From: Leptospira meyeri
GTDB taxonomy: Bacteria > Spirochaetota > Leptospiria > Leptospirales > Leptospiraceae
NCBI RefSeq assembly: GCF_004368965.1
Contig: NZ_SORO01000001.1
Coordinates: forward strand, 1,210,001 to 1,274,000
Direction: 5' to 3'
Length of the DNA: 64,000 bases
This document shows positions 47,566 through 56,130 of the stretch, piece by piece. The translations under genes were made by a program, and so were the position numbers. How positions within the stretch are numbered: position 1 is the first letter of the stretch; every line of letters begins with the position of its first letter. The notes below the pieces were generated by a model, which worked only from the letters and a program-made list of their open reading frames with translations, searched no databases and was not told the DNA's origin.

Positions 47566-48629
47566 AACTTTATTTTTATATTTCAGGCCATGGATTTGGT
47601 CATATCAGTCGTTCAGGCAATATCATACGTCGCCTCCTAAAAGAAGAATTCATTGAAGAAATTCATTTAGTCAGCACAAGAATCTCTTTTTTGGATTTCA
47701 CCCATCCAAAACTAAAAACGCGGAATCTAAAACTCGATGTAGGTGTTTCACAAAAGAACTCACTCTCAATTGATTTACAAACCACAAAAGAAGAACTCGT
47801 CGATTTCGAAAAAAAGAAAACACAACTTCTAAAAGAGGAAACTGAATATTGTAAGAAAAACAAAATCGGTTTGATCCTAACCGATAGCTCTTCTTTTCCC
47901 ATCACCATTGCTCTGGAAGCGGGAGTTCCCAGTATGTTTATTGGGAATTTCACTTGGGATTTTATTTATAAAAATTACGAGAAGGACGATTCTTATTTTG
48001 GAACTCTTAGCGAACAACTCCAAGTAGAATATGGATTTGTAACCGAAGCCCTTATTTTACCTTTTTCTTGCCCCATGCCACCTTTTTTAGATTCGGCTAA
48101 CATTGGTCTCGTGGGAAGGAAACCAAACCTATCCAAATCACAAGCAAGGAAATTATTTGGACTAAATGAAAACACCACGTACATTCTTTTATCTTTTGGA
48201 GCTTATGGTCTCGAAGGAACCAAACTACAAACCGAAAAATTACCCAAGTCCATTCAGCTTGTAGCTTATGGAGTTCCCGGAATCCAATCGGAAGGAATTT
48301 TAATTCCAGAAGTCTCACATTATCCGGATCTAGTGACAGCAGTCGATTACGTGTGCACCAAACCTGGATATGGAATTTTAGCAGAATGTTATTATGCCAA
48401 AACTCCGATTCTTTATACCGATCGTGGCGATTTTAGCGAATACATCCATTTGGTAAATGCATTAGATTTATACTTTCGCTCCGCGTATATTGACCTTTCC
48501 CGAATAATTTCTTGTCAATTTGAAGAAGTGCTGACTCTAATTAATACAATCGACTCCATGACTCCGAAGTTAGAATTAAAAACCGATGGAGAAGAGGATG
48601 TTGTTTCACACTTATTAGAATACAATTAA
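47562..48629 (+). CDS. GT-B-fold glycosyltransferase-like protein
   Basis: 355 residues. The N-terminus YISGHGFGHISRSGNIIRRLL is the glycine/His loop of MurG-like and arabinokinase-N-like GT-B proteins. The C-terminal half has YILLSFGAYGLEG, a domain switch, and the nucleotide-sugar region VDYVCTKPGYGILAECYYAKTPILYTDRGDFSEY. No membrane segment. It overlaps the TrmH gene (ATGA) and ends directly against the FapA gene start, so its expression is locked to both. Donor and acceptor are unknown. Confidence 0.88.
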   Translation: MKLYFYISGHGFGHISRSGNIIRRLLKEEFIEEIHLVSTRISFLDFTHPKLKTRNLKLDVGVSQKNSLSIDLQTTKEELVDFEKKKTQLLKEETEYCKKNKIGLILTDSSSFPITIALEAGVPSMFIGNFTWDFIYKNYEKDDSYFGTLSEQLQVEYGFVTEALILPFSCPMPPFLDSANIGLVGRKPNLSKSQARKLFGLNENTTYILLSFGAYGLEGTKLQTEKLPKSIQLVAYGVPGIQSEGILIPEVSHYPDLVTAVDYVCTKPGYGILAECYYAKTPILYTDRGDFSEYIHLVNALDLYFRSAYIDLSRIISCQFEEVLTLINTIDSMTPKLELKTDGEEDVVSHLLEYN

Positions 48630-50300
48630 ATGCCTGGTCCAGACTCCTATACAGATCGAATCCTCCAAGATTTAGAAGCCTCAGAAAATGGTTATTTCCA
48701 AATCGAAAACTCGGGTGGCAAAGCCGTATTAAAAATCACAAAACCCGGGGCCAAAGGCAAAAAAGTCGATTATAAGGATGTCATTGCCAGAGTTCAACTT
48801 TTTGGTGTAGAAGGTTATAACGGAGAACAAATTAAAAAGGTAGTTGCCCTCGCAGAAAACAAACCTGTGGAAATTGGGACTTGGTCAAAGGGTGATCCCA
48901 TCAGTTCTTATGCAGACATCACAATCTCCGAAGATCATATGGAAGCCAAAATGGTCCTCCACCCACCTAAACACGGAGGGGATCTACTCACCGAATATCA
49001 GTTACGTGAACAAATAGCTTCTGTCGGAATTTCTGTCGGTATCATTGATTCTGTCATTCAAAACCAAATCAAAAACCCAAACTTTTTTGTCCCTTATACC
49101 ATTGCCAAAGGGATTCCTCCTGTTCCAGGCAAGGATGGAGAAATCAAAATTTACTTTCGTTCCGACAACAAACCCCAGCTAGAAGAGGATGAATATGGTC
49201 GAATCGATTATAAAAACATTGCAGTCATTCAATCCGTAAAACCGGGGGATCTCATTGCTGAGAGGATTCCACCCAAAAAAGGTGAATTTGGAAAAACAGT
49301 CAATGGAACCATCATCCCCTACCAGGAAGAAAAATCTGTCGATTGGAATCTTGGTCCCAATGTCGAATTAAAAGAGGACAAACTGTACGCAAAAATTGCT
49401 GGCCGTCCTGTTTTATCTGCCACTTGGGAAATTAAAGTCGATGAAGTGATCCAATTAGAAGCTGTGGATTATTCCACAGGAAATATAGATTTTCCAGGAA
49501 CAATCATCGTGGAAGAAAAAATCGGCGATGGATTTTCTTTAACCACAAATGGAAGTATCATCATTCGTAACTCTGTGGGTAAGGCCTTTCTCAAAGCCAA
49601 AGGAGATATAGTTCTCTCCGGTGGGTTTATGGGGCGTGGCGAAGGATATATTGAATCCGAAGGAAATATTTACGCTAAATTTGTAGAACAAGGAAAACTC
49701 ACAGCCCAAGGCAGTATCTTTGTAGAAGAGGCTGTGATGCATTCCGAAATTTCTGCCAAAGATTTCATTCGTGTTTTAGGGGGCCGAGGAGAAGTGATGG
49801 GTGGAACTATCATTGCCGGGAACTCTCTTACCTGCTCCAAACTTGGTGCCGTAGTAGAAACTAAAACCAAGGTGGCCATAGGAACTCCTCCAGAGTTACT
49901 CGACGAACTCAACAGAATGAAAAAAGAAATCGCCGACAAAGAAATTACACTCCACAAAGTCCAACTCGCACTCACTAAACTTGTCGAAAAAAGCCAAAAA
50001 AAAGAACTTACTATAGAAGAAAAAGAAACCATCTCCAAACTAAAGGATGCCAACGAAAAGTTTACGAAAGTTTTAGAAACAGAATCCAAACAGTTTGAAA
50101 CTGCGCTTGGTTCTTATGAACCAAATCCAGATGCCTTTGTGGATGTGGAAAGAGAAGTTTTTCCCGGTGTGGATCTAAGTTTTGGAGCTGGCAAAAACTA
50201 CCGTTTGGGTATCAATTCGCTAATAGGAAAAACGCATTTTTATTTAGGAACTGACGGTAGCATTCAAACCGAACGAACCGTCATCAGAAAAGAAGATTAA
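48630..50300 (+). CDS. FapA family (DUF342) polymer-like beta-helix protein
   Basis: 556 residues. N-terminal region (about 1-110), then the DUF342/FapA core with the hallmark VKPGDLIAERIPPKKGEFGKTVNG. A right-handed beta-helix of short repeats follows (TIIVEEKIGDGFSLTTNGSIIIRN, KGDIVLSGGFMGRGEGYIESEGNIYAKF). A coiled coil (about 425-490) and a short closing beta region complete it. FapA-like proteins are linked to cell-surface or membrane signalling in other bacteria, but the molecular role is not firmly known. The ATG immediately follows the previous stop. Its 3' end forms an inverted repeat with the end of the convergent lipoprotein gene. Confidence 0.92.
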   Translation: MPGPDSYTDRILQDLEASENGYFQIENSGGKAVLKITKPGAKGKKVDYKDVIARVQLFGVEGYNGEQIKKVVALAENKPVEIGTWSKGDPISSYADITISEDHMEAKMVLHPPKHGGDLLTEYQLREQIASVGISVGIIDSVIQNQIKNPNFFVPYTIAKGIPPVPGKDGEIKIYFRSDNKPQLEEDEYGRIDYKNIAVIQSVKPGDLIAERIPPKKGEFGKTVNGTIIPYQEEKSVDWNLGPNVELKEDKLYAKIAGRPVLSATWEIKVDEVIQLEAVDYSTGNIDFPGTIIVEEKIGDGFSLTTNGSIIIRNSVGKAFLKAKGDIVLSGGFMGRGEGYIESEGNIYAKFVEQGKLTAQGSIFVEEAVMHSEISAKDFIRVLGGRGEVMGGTIIAGNSLTCSKLGAVVETKTKVAIGTPPELLDELNRMKKEIADKEITLHKVQLALTKLVEKSQKKELTIEEKETISKLKDANEKFTKVLETESKQFETALGSYEPNPDAFVDVEREVFPGVDLSFGAGKNYRLGINSLIGKTHFYLGTDGSIQTERTVIRKED

Positions 50301-50330
50301 ACGATGAATCTATTTAATCTTCGCTGATGA
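50281..50330. terminator. Inverted repeat spanning two convergent stop codons
   Basis: GAAGATTAAA (50292-50301) pairs with TTTAATCTTC (50313-50322), extended outwards by TCATCAG (50281-50287) with CTGATGA (50324-50330). It contains the stop codons and the last five or six codons of both the FapA gene and the opposite lipoprotein gene. There is no long T-run, so it may act as a rho-type or stabilising 3' hairpin for both. Confidence 0.6.
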
Positions 50331-51078
50331 TTCCATCTTCTTCATCACGAGAAATTTTTTTTTCAGGTTTAAGATCAGCATCAACAGAGTTCGTTATTTC
50401 AGGAACTGTAGTTTTCTTCCGTTTTTCAAATTTTAATTTAGCTAAATCGGATTTATCAAAAACTAACCAGTGTTTGTTTCTAAAGCCAGAAACTTTTTTA
50501 AAGGAAAAACCTGGACCTTGTAAAACGTATGTCGATGCTGGGAAGTGTTCAAACGGAATGTCAGGGATATTGGACCAATCATAATAATTCCCTTGTTCAT
50601 CATAGGTTATTTCTTTTTGAAGTTCCCCAAATAAAATCTCAATAGAAGTATCTGATGACCAAATATAAAATCCTGTTCGAGAATAATGAGAAACCACGGA
50701 TTTCACAGGATTGTATTTAGAGATAACGAGTAGAATCTGGTCCGGTTTTAATTTCTGTAAACCGTCGGCAAGATCCATAGCGAATTCTTTGATTTCTTTT
50801 TCTTCAAAGATATATTGATTTACATCTCCGTAAGAACTTTCTTCACGAAACCTAATATTTCCAAGTAAATCCAAAATTTTTTCCTCTGAAATTTCTAATG
50901 GATGATCCAAGATTTTAGGAACTGAGGATTCGGATTTTAAATTTATTTTGTCTCGATTTACTGTATAAATTGCAAATTCATTACTGCGAAACAAAAGGTT
51001 TCGAGACTTTACACCTGAGGCACATGAGTTCAGGAGGATTGATAAAATAATTAGGGAAAAAATTTGGAAAAGTTTCAT
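50314..51078 (-). CDS. Putative lipoprotein, unknown function
   Basis: 254 residues. The signal MKLFQIFSLIILSILLNSC gives a lipobox Cys at about 19. The mature domain (about 30-215) is mixed alpha/beta with LADGLQKLKPDQILLVISKYNPVK and ends in a charged tail (KKTTVPEIT, KPEKKISRDEEDG). Not recognised. Starts five bases after the STAS gene, so it is likely co-transcribed with it. The ending is embedded in an inverted repeat shared with FapA. Confidence 0.75.
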   Translation of the reverse strand: MKLFQIFSLIILSILLNSCASGVKSRNLLFRSNEFAIYTVNRDKINLKSESSVPKILDHPLEISEEKILDLLGNIRFREESSYGDVNQYIFEEKEIKEFAMDLADGLQKLKPDQILLVISKYNPVKSVVSHYSRTGFYIWSSDTSIEILFGELQKEITYDEQGNYYDWSNIPDIPFEHFPASTYVLQGPGFSFKKVSGFRNKHWLVFDKSDLAKLKFEKRKKTTVPEITNSVDADLKPEKKISRDEEDGIISED

Positions 51079-51083
51079 TACGC

Positions 51084-51443
51084 TTATGCCTCTAGAGTTT
51101 TTTGAAACTCTGGAAATTTAGAAAGGTATTCATCTAAAGTCAAAATCGAAAGAATATGATTGAGCCCAGAAAGTCGAAATACGGAATTTAGGTTTTTATT
51201 CAGATTGGTAACAAAGATTTCAACACCACGGTTGTGAAGGGCTGAAGAAGCCTTAATCACTGCACCGATCCCACTCGAATCCAAAAACTTTACAGAGTGA
51301 AAGTCCATGGTCAGCTTTCCAAAATTCTGACTGTCGATCGCCTTCTCAAATTCTTGGTAAAACTCCCTTGAGTTTTCCATCAGGACATCCCTTTGGATCG
51401 ATAGAAGCAGGTGATTTTCCTGACGGTGGCTTAGAATCAACAT
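51084..51443 (-). CDS. STAS-domain anti-sigma factor antagonist
   Basis: 119 residues. SpoIIAA/RsbV-like: the segment LTMDFHSVKFLDSSGIGAVIKA near residues 44-65 holds the conserved phosphorylatable Ser (DSSG). FRLSGLNHILSI is the usual C-terminal helix. In partner switching the unphosphorylated form binds an anti-sigma kinase; SpoIIE phosphatases such as the two in this window would activate it. No RsbW-like kinase gene is visible here. In the rho-rpmE cluster, followed five bases later by a lipoprotein. Confidence 0.93.
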   Translation of the reverse strand: MLILSHRQENHLLLSIQRDVLMENSREFYQEFEKAIDSQNFGKLTMDFHSVKFLDSSGIGAVIKASSALHNRGVEIFVTNLNKNLNSVFRLSGLNHILSILTLDEYLSKFPEFQKTLEA

Positions 51444-51497
51444 AGTTGGATTAACAATACGTTACGATTCTCTGGATTTGTGTCAAGAAAATCGGCT

Positions 51498-51686
51498 TTA
51501 GGAAAGTGGGGCTAAATCCGTCAGATTCATCTCTAAATCGTGCGGATATCCTTCTTTATCATTATAAACAACAATTGCTTTTTCTGATTGGATTTCTTTG
51601 ATTTCCACAGTGGACCCAGTGAAGATAAAAATGCCTTTATTCAAGAATGTTGGTTTGATGAGTTTTGCCTTATCGCCTGGCTTCAT
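51498..51686 (-). CDS. Small SH3/KOW-like protein
   Basis: 62 residues. Starts with MKPGDKAKLIKP, followed by alternating strands (GIFIFTGSTVEIKEIQSEKAIVVYNDKEGY), which suggests a small SH3- or KOW-like barrel. The ATG overlaps the stop of the NifU-like fusion gene (ATGA), so it is translationally coupled to it and likely works with it. No known name. Confidence 0.75.
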   Translation of the reverse strand: MKPGDKAKLIKPTFLNKGIFIFTGSTVEIKEIQSEKAIVVYNDKEGYPHDLEMNLTDLAPLS

Positions 51687-52477
51687 TCCCCATCCTCTTT
51701 TTTCAAATAGAGATCCTTACCTGCTTTTTTCATGACATCAAAGATGTACATTTGGCTATGGTCCACTCGAGTCCCAATATCATAAATGGCATCGGTAAAA
51801 TCAGCACCATCAATTTTTGCAGAAGCCAGTTTCGCAAAACGTAAATCAGCACCACGGAAATTAGCATTTCGAAGATCGGCACCGTTAAAAAAAGAAGCCT
51901 TTAGGTTGGCACCTTGGAAGTTGGCACCGACAAAGCTGGAATTTTGAAGGAAAGCGTTGTGAAGGTCAGCACCAGAAAAATCAACTCCGTCTAACTTTTC
52001 TTTTTCTAACATAACACTGGATAACTTTGCTTCACGAAGGTGACCTTGGTTATGAAGAAGTTCCATGGTTTGCGATTTTGTAATTCGGTTTTCCTTGGGG
52101 ACACCTTGTCCGGATTCAAAATCCTCTACTGCTTTCTTCAGAGCAGCAACAGCAGACTCAGGGTAGTTTTTCCTTCTTTCAGGAAATTCAAATAGAGTTT
52201 CTAAGGTTTCAGGAGTGAGATTTTTTAAATCGGTGAGAGATTTACCCTTGGCATACTCAGTTGCCATAGCAAGAGCCACAATCCCAAACCCACAACCTGT
52301 TGTGGTATAACTGGCGTCTTCCACAACTTGGTCATCGTTTAACTTTAAATAAATGCGGTATCCGTCCCCGCAACCCGTGTTGCGGTAATAGGAGACGACT
52401 GTTGCGTCATCCATCTCACGGTAATTCATCCTTTGGTCGTTGATTTCTTTGTAGCGAGCAAAGTCCATTACTGCCAT
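51683..52477 (-). CDS. NifU/IscU-like scaffold domain fused to pentapeptide repeats
   Basis: 264 residues. Residues 1-125 align by eye with IscU: RNTGCGDGYRIYLKL (first Cys plus Asp) and ASYTTTGCGFGIVALAMATEYAKGKSL (second Cys). At the third ligand position, where IscU has HCS, the sequence reads NYPESAVAALKKA, so the third Cys is missing. Residues 150-235 form a pentapeptide-repeat helix (LDGVDFSGADLHNAFLQNS, GANFQGANLKASFFNGADLRNANFRGADL). It may handle a labile cluster or a metal, or have lost scaffold function. ATG with GGGGAA upstream, 46 bases after rpmE; coupled to the 62-residue protein. Confidence 0.88.
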   Translation of the reverse strand: MAVMDFARYKEINDQRMNYREMDDATVVSYYRNTGCGDGYRIYLKLNDDQVVEDASYTTTGCGFGIVALAMATEYAKGKSLTDLKNLTPETLETLFEFPERRKNYPESAVAALKKAVEDFESGQGVPKENRITKSQTMELLHNQGHLREAKLSSVMLEKEKLDGVDFSGADLHNAFLQNSSFVGANFQGANLKASFFNGADLRNANFRGADLRFAKLASAKIDGADFTDAIYDIGTRVDHSQMYIFDVMKKAGKDLYLKKEDGE

Positions 52478-52523
52478 GAGTTGTTCCCCCGTATGTTTAT
52501 TAGACGGATGAGGCCTCGGCCTC

Positions 52524-52724
<201 letters not shown>

Positions 52725-52734
52725 GGTGGCCCTT

Positions 52735-54138
52735 CTAGTTCGTATTCATGCTGGCGAGGAATTGGTCGTTCGTCTTCGCACCACGCATTTTTTCAATCAA
52801 TAGTTCCATACTTTCGGTGATACTCATAGGAGAAAGTACTTTTCGAAGGATAAAGACTCGAGTGAGGGTATCTTGCGGTAGGAGGAGTTCTTCCTTCCTG
52901 GTTCCGGAGCGGTTGATGTCGATGGCCGGGAAAATTCGTTTGTCAGCGAGTTTTCGGTCCAAATGGATTTCCATATTTCCCGTTCCTTTAAATTCCTCAA
53001 AAATCACCTCATCCATTCGGGAACCAGTGTCAATGAGTGCGGTTGCGATGATGGTAAGAGACCCACCTTCTTCGATATTCCTTGCCGCTCCAAAGAAACG
53101 TTTTGGTTTGTGGAGGGCATTGGAATCCACACCACCGGAAAGGATTTTTCCAGAAGTAGGAACCACTTGGTTGTAAGCGCGGGCAAGCCTAGTGATCGAG
53201 TCGAGTAAAATGACCACATCCTTTCCGTGTTCCACAAGACGTTTTGCTTTTTCGATGACCATTTCAGCTACTTGGACGTGGCGTTGTGCAGGTTCATCAA
53301 ATGTAGAACTCACAACCTCTCCTTTTACATGGCGAGCCATATCCGTTACCTCCTCTGGACGTTCATCAATCAGAAGAACGATGAGAAAAATTTCTGGGTG
53401 GTTTCGTGTAATCGCATTGGCAATGGATTGCATGAGAACTGTTTTCCCCGTTCTTGGCGGAGCAACAATGAGAGCTCTCTGCCCTTTCCCAATCGGACAC
53501 ATAAGGTCAATCACACGAGTGTCCAAATGGCTTGGATCAAACTCCATATTGATTCTTTCATTTGGATAAAGTGGTGTTAGGTTATCGAATAAATTTCTTT
53601 TTTGGGCAACTTCCACAGGGAAACCGTTAATGGATTCCACACGCAACATCGCAAAAAATCTTTCTGCTTCTTTCGGTGGTCTGATAAGACCTGTGACAGT
53701 ATCACCTGTGCGAAGACCAAACAATTTAATTTGAGAGGGGGAAACATAAATATCATCTGGACCTGGCACATAATTGTAGTCAGGTGAACGAAGAAAACCG
53801 TACCCATCAGGTAGCCTTTCCATAACTCCGGCTGCATGCACCTGACCGTCTTTTTCGGTTTGTGCTTGGAGAAGAGCAAACATCAAGTTTTGTTTCTTCA
53901 GTCCGTGAGTGTTTTCCACTCCTAACCCTTTCGCAAGGTCAGCCAGTTCATTGATGTTTTTTTTCTTGAGTTCGACTAAATCGAGAGGAGGAGGAATTGG
54001 ACCTTCATATCGGTTCTTTTTCTTCTTAAACTGTTTTGGGGGTTCGGAACCGTCTTCTTGGTCCATGATGCCGTTTGTATATTCGGTTGGTTCTTCGGGA
54101 GGATTAACTTGGATTTCTTCTTGTTTGCGTGATGCCAT
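52735..54138 (-). CDS. rho: Transcription termination factor Rho
   Basis: 467 residues. RNA-dependent hexameric helicase that ends transcription. A charged N-terminal extension of about 45 residues precedes the Rho-N region ([20 protein letters not shown]), the RNA-binding cold-shock-like domain ([38 protein letters not shown]) and the ATPase: Walker [22 protein letters not shown], Walker [18 protein letters not shown]. The Q-loop/R-loop segment [20 protein letters not shown] follows, then the [18 protein letters not shown] arginine-finger region. First gene of the rho-rpmE-nifU-like cluster; the upstream 140 bases must hold its promoter. Confidence 0.98.
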   Translation of the reverse strand: MASRKQEEIQVNPPEEPTEYTNGIMDQEDGSEPPKQFKKKKNRYEGPIPPPLDLVELKKKNINELADLAKGLGVENTHGLKKQNLMFALLQAQTEKDGQVHAAGVMERLPDGYGFLRSPDYNYVPGPDDIYVSPSQIKLFGLRTGDTVTGLIRPPKEAERFFAMLRVESINGFPVEVAQKRNLFDNLTPLYPNERINMEFDPSHLDTRVIDLMCPIGKGQRALIVAPPRTGKTVLMQSIANAITRNHPEIFLIVLLIDERPEEVTDMARHVKGEVVSSTFDEPAQRHVQVAEMVIEKAKRLVEHGKDVVILLDSITRLARAYNQVVPTSGKILSGGVDSNALHKPKRFFGAARNIEEGGSLTIIATALIDTGSRMDEVIFEEFKGTGNMEIHLDRKLADKRIFPAIDINRSGTRKEELLLPQDTLTRVFILRKVLSPMSITESMELLIEKMRGAKTNDQFLASMNTN

Positions 54139-54280
54139 AGATTGTTCTACATTGATTTGTTAAGGTATTTGATTAAATTCGGGAAACCATTTGTGCAAGT
54201 TAAGTATGCAAGTGAAACAGCGAAGTGCGGAGGTGTTTTCTCAAACGGTAATGAAAAAATTGTTTTTCCGAGTGTTTTCG

Positions 54281-55444
54281 TCAACGTCTTTTTTTCGACT
54301 TTTTCCCCACTTGCGTTGGTTTTGGACTCTGTTTCTTAGCTTTTGCCTTTGGTTTTGAAGATTTTAAAGGTTTCTCCTTAGTTTTTGCCTGATTTGGAGA
54401 GAGTGACTTCTTTTTCGGAGAAACTTTTTTTTGTTTTTCTTCCGGTTTTTCGGAGCGTTTCCTCGGAATTACGGACTTTACCTTAGCTTCATTCTGAAAC
54501 CGTTCCGAAAGTTTTAAAAAGCGAATTCTGTTTTGTAAGGTAGTCCTTGGTACACCAAGTTCCGTAGCGGTATGTGAGATATTATTAGAATTTCTTCCCA
54601 GTGATTTATGGATGTAATGAGCTTCCATTTCTTCCAAAACTGACTCTAACGGAAGTTTAGAACGGAAAGCCTCATCCAAATTCGGGAATTCGGAATTTCC
54701 AGTTCCGGAAGGATGGGCAAATTTTGATGGCGAAAAATGATATAAAAAACCAACGACCTTTTTCTCTTTTTTTAAAGTGATAATGCGAAGATCTGCACGT
54801 AGCTCTGCAATGTTAGTATGTAATACACTTGTGTCCGCATCTTTGCCCAAAGTCAAATCATGATCCTTTAGATAACTAGCAAGGACTTCCCGATTGAGAT
54901 TATGAAGGTATTTTTCTGCCAACTGCAATGAATCACGAAACAAAGGTTTGGTGAGAATGTTATTTTCAAAGGTCTCATTATAAAAAATTGTAGAACCGTT
55001 TACATCAGTCGCAAGAAGTCCATCGGGAAAATGAGAAAGGATGAGTTCCATAAACCATTGGACAGAGTCTGCATTTTCTTTTTTCTTTTCTAGTTTGGAT
55101 TCGATTTCTTCGAGTTTGGGATCTCGAGACTGAGAAGAATCAAAACGAGTGAAAGCCGCAAGAAACCTTGGTTTGTCCCAGTGATCCTTTTTTTCACCAT
55201 CCAAACCAATGACCGGGATTTGTGCGGATTCTTTGAAATAGAGCAGAAGATTTTCGTGGAGTTCTCTTTCGAGGATGTCCAAAGGAATTTCATCCAGATC
55301 TTCCCTTTCTCTCCCCAAATCAGACAATTCGCGGTGAACCCGGTCTTTGGAAAGGAGACCTAAAAGTTCCCCTTCTTCCGAAATCACAGGAAGATGGGTT
55401 GCCTTAGTCAGCAAAAAATGACGATAAAGTGATTCGAACTTCAC
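54281..55444 (-). CDS. CBS-PAS-Fis regulator with lysine-rich tail
   Basis: 387 residues. N-terminal CBS-like segment (residues 1-105: ATHLPVISEEGELLGLLSKDRVHREL, SAQIPVIGLDGEKKD), a PAS domain (about 130-245: FMELILSHFPDGLLATDVNGSTIFYNETFENN) and a Fis-type helix-turn-helix (about 270-320: EEMEAHYIHKSLGRNSNNISHTATELGVPRTTLQNRIRFL). The last 60 or so residues are a Lys/Pro/Ser-rich basic tail (KPLKSSKPKAKAKKQSPKP) resembling histone H1. There is no AAA+ domain, so it is not a classical sigma-54 activator. Probably a DNA-binding sensor regulator with extra non-specific DNA contact. Upstream of rho on the same strand. Confidence 0.85.
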   Translation of the reverse strand: MKFESLYRHFLLTKATHLPVISEEGELLGLLSKDRVHRELSDLGREREDLDEIPLDILERELHENLLLYFKESAQIPVIGLDGEKKDHWDKPRFLAAFTRFDSSQSRDPKLEEIESKLEKKKENADSVQWFMELILSHFPDGLLATDVNGSTIFYNETFENNILTKPLFRDSLQLAEKYLHNLNREVLASYLKDHDLTLGKDADTSVLHTNIAELRADLRIITLKKEKKVVGFLYHFSPSKFAHPSGTGNSEFPNLDEAFRSKLPLESVLEEMEAHYIHKSLGRNSNNISHTATELGVPRTTLQNRIRFLKLSERFQNEAKVKSVIPRKRSEKPEEKQKKVSPKKKSLSPNQAKTKEKPLKSSKPKAKAKKQSPKPTQVGKKSKKRR

Positions 55445-55490
55445 TAAGCAGTCATTCTTTCGAATTTGTTATCAGTGAAAATCGAAATTT

Positions 55491-56129
55491 TTAGTTTTCT
55501 TGAATCGTGTTTTGCTTTTGTTTATGGAGCCCCATCCAAATAGGTTGGACCCAAACACTATCAGCAGTTTGAAATTCTTCCGGAATCTCCGCTTTCTGCG
55601 ATCGTAAAGACATAAGACTATAAACTAGCGAACGTTTGTATGTATGCAGTGATAGTTGGTAATTCCCAGACAAAAAGTATTCTTTTGCGTGATCTTTTTC
55701 ACTTTTTGCCATCACAAGGTATCTTTGGATTTTTTCTTTGGTATCCCATTCCAAAGTTTTTGCACCAGTTTTATCTTCTCCTTCGAGAAGGATCCATTGT
55801 CCCATGGCTTTTTGGTAGAGCCCATTTGCTGATTCTTCCATGGGAAAACAGAGTTTGCGTTGAGTGACAAGAAGATCCCCTTCGGCAAGAGAAAGTGTTT
55901 TTTCAATTTCCACTCGGTTGCCGGCTCGGTATGTTTCTTCCACTTGTGTGCGTATGGATTCAATTGAAGTTTTCCCAGTTTCTGGTTCCAACTTCAACTG
56001 TTCTTTGATATCAAGAACAAGTGCTATTTTCCCATCTAATTGTTTTTTACGTTCCCGATACGACATTGTGGTTTTTGCCACAAGTCCCAAAGTGAAACTA
56101 AAGATGATAACACTTGTCAGCCACTTCAT
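55491..56129 (-). CDS. Hypothetical membrane-anchored envelope protein
   Basis: About 212 residues from the ATG at 56129 (MKWLTSVIIF), one base after the previous stop; an ORF start at 56237 lies inside the upstream gene. Signal or anchor about 3-18 (SVIIFSFTLGLVAKT). The rest is helical, with TPR-like flavour (AKEYFLSGNYQLSLHTYKRSLVYSL near residue 165). Not recognised. Coupled to the upstream exported protein, which also looks like a helical repeat protein; the pair may act together. Confidence 0.72.
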   Translation of the reverse strand: MKWLTSVIIFSFTLGLVAKTTMSYRERKKQLDGKIALVLDIKEQLKLEPETGKTSIESIRTQVEETYRAGNRVEIEKTLSLAEGDLLVTQRKLCFPMEESANGLYQKAMGQWILLEGEDKTGAKTLEWDTKEKIQRYLVMAKSEKDHAKEYFLSGNYQLSLHTYKRSLVYSLMSLRSQKAEIPEEFQTADSVWVQPIWMGLHKQKQNTIQEN

Positions 56130-56130
56130 A

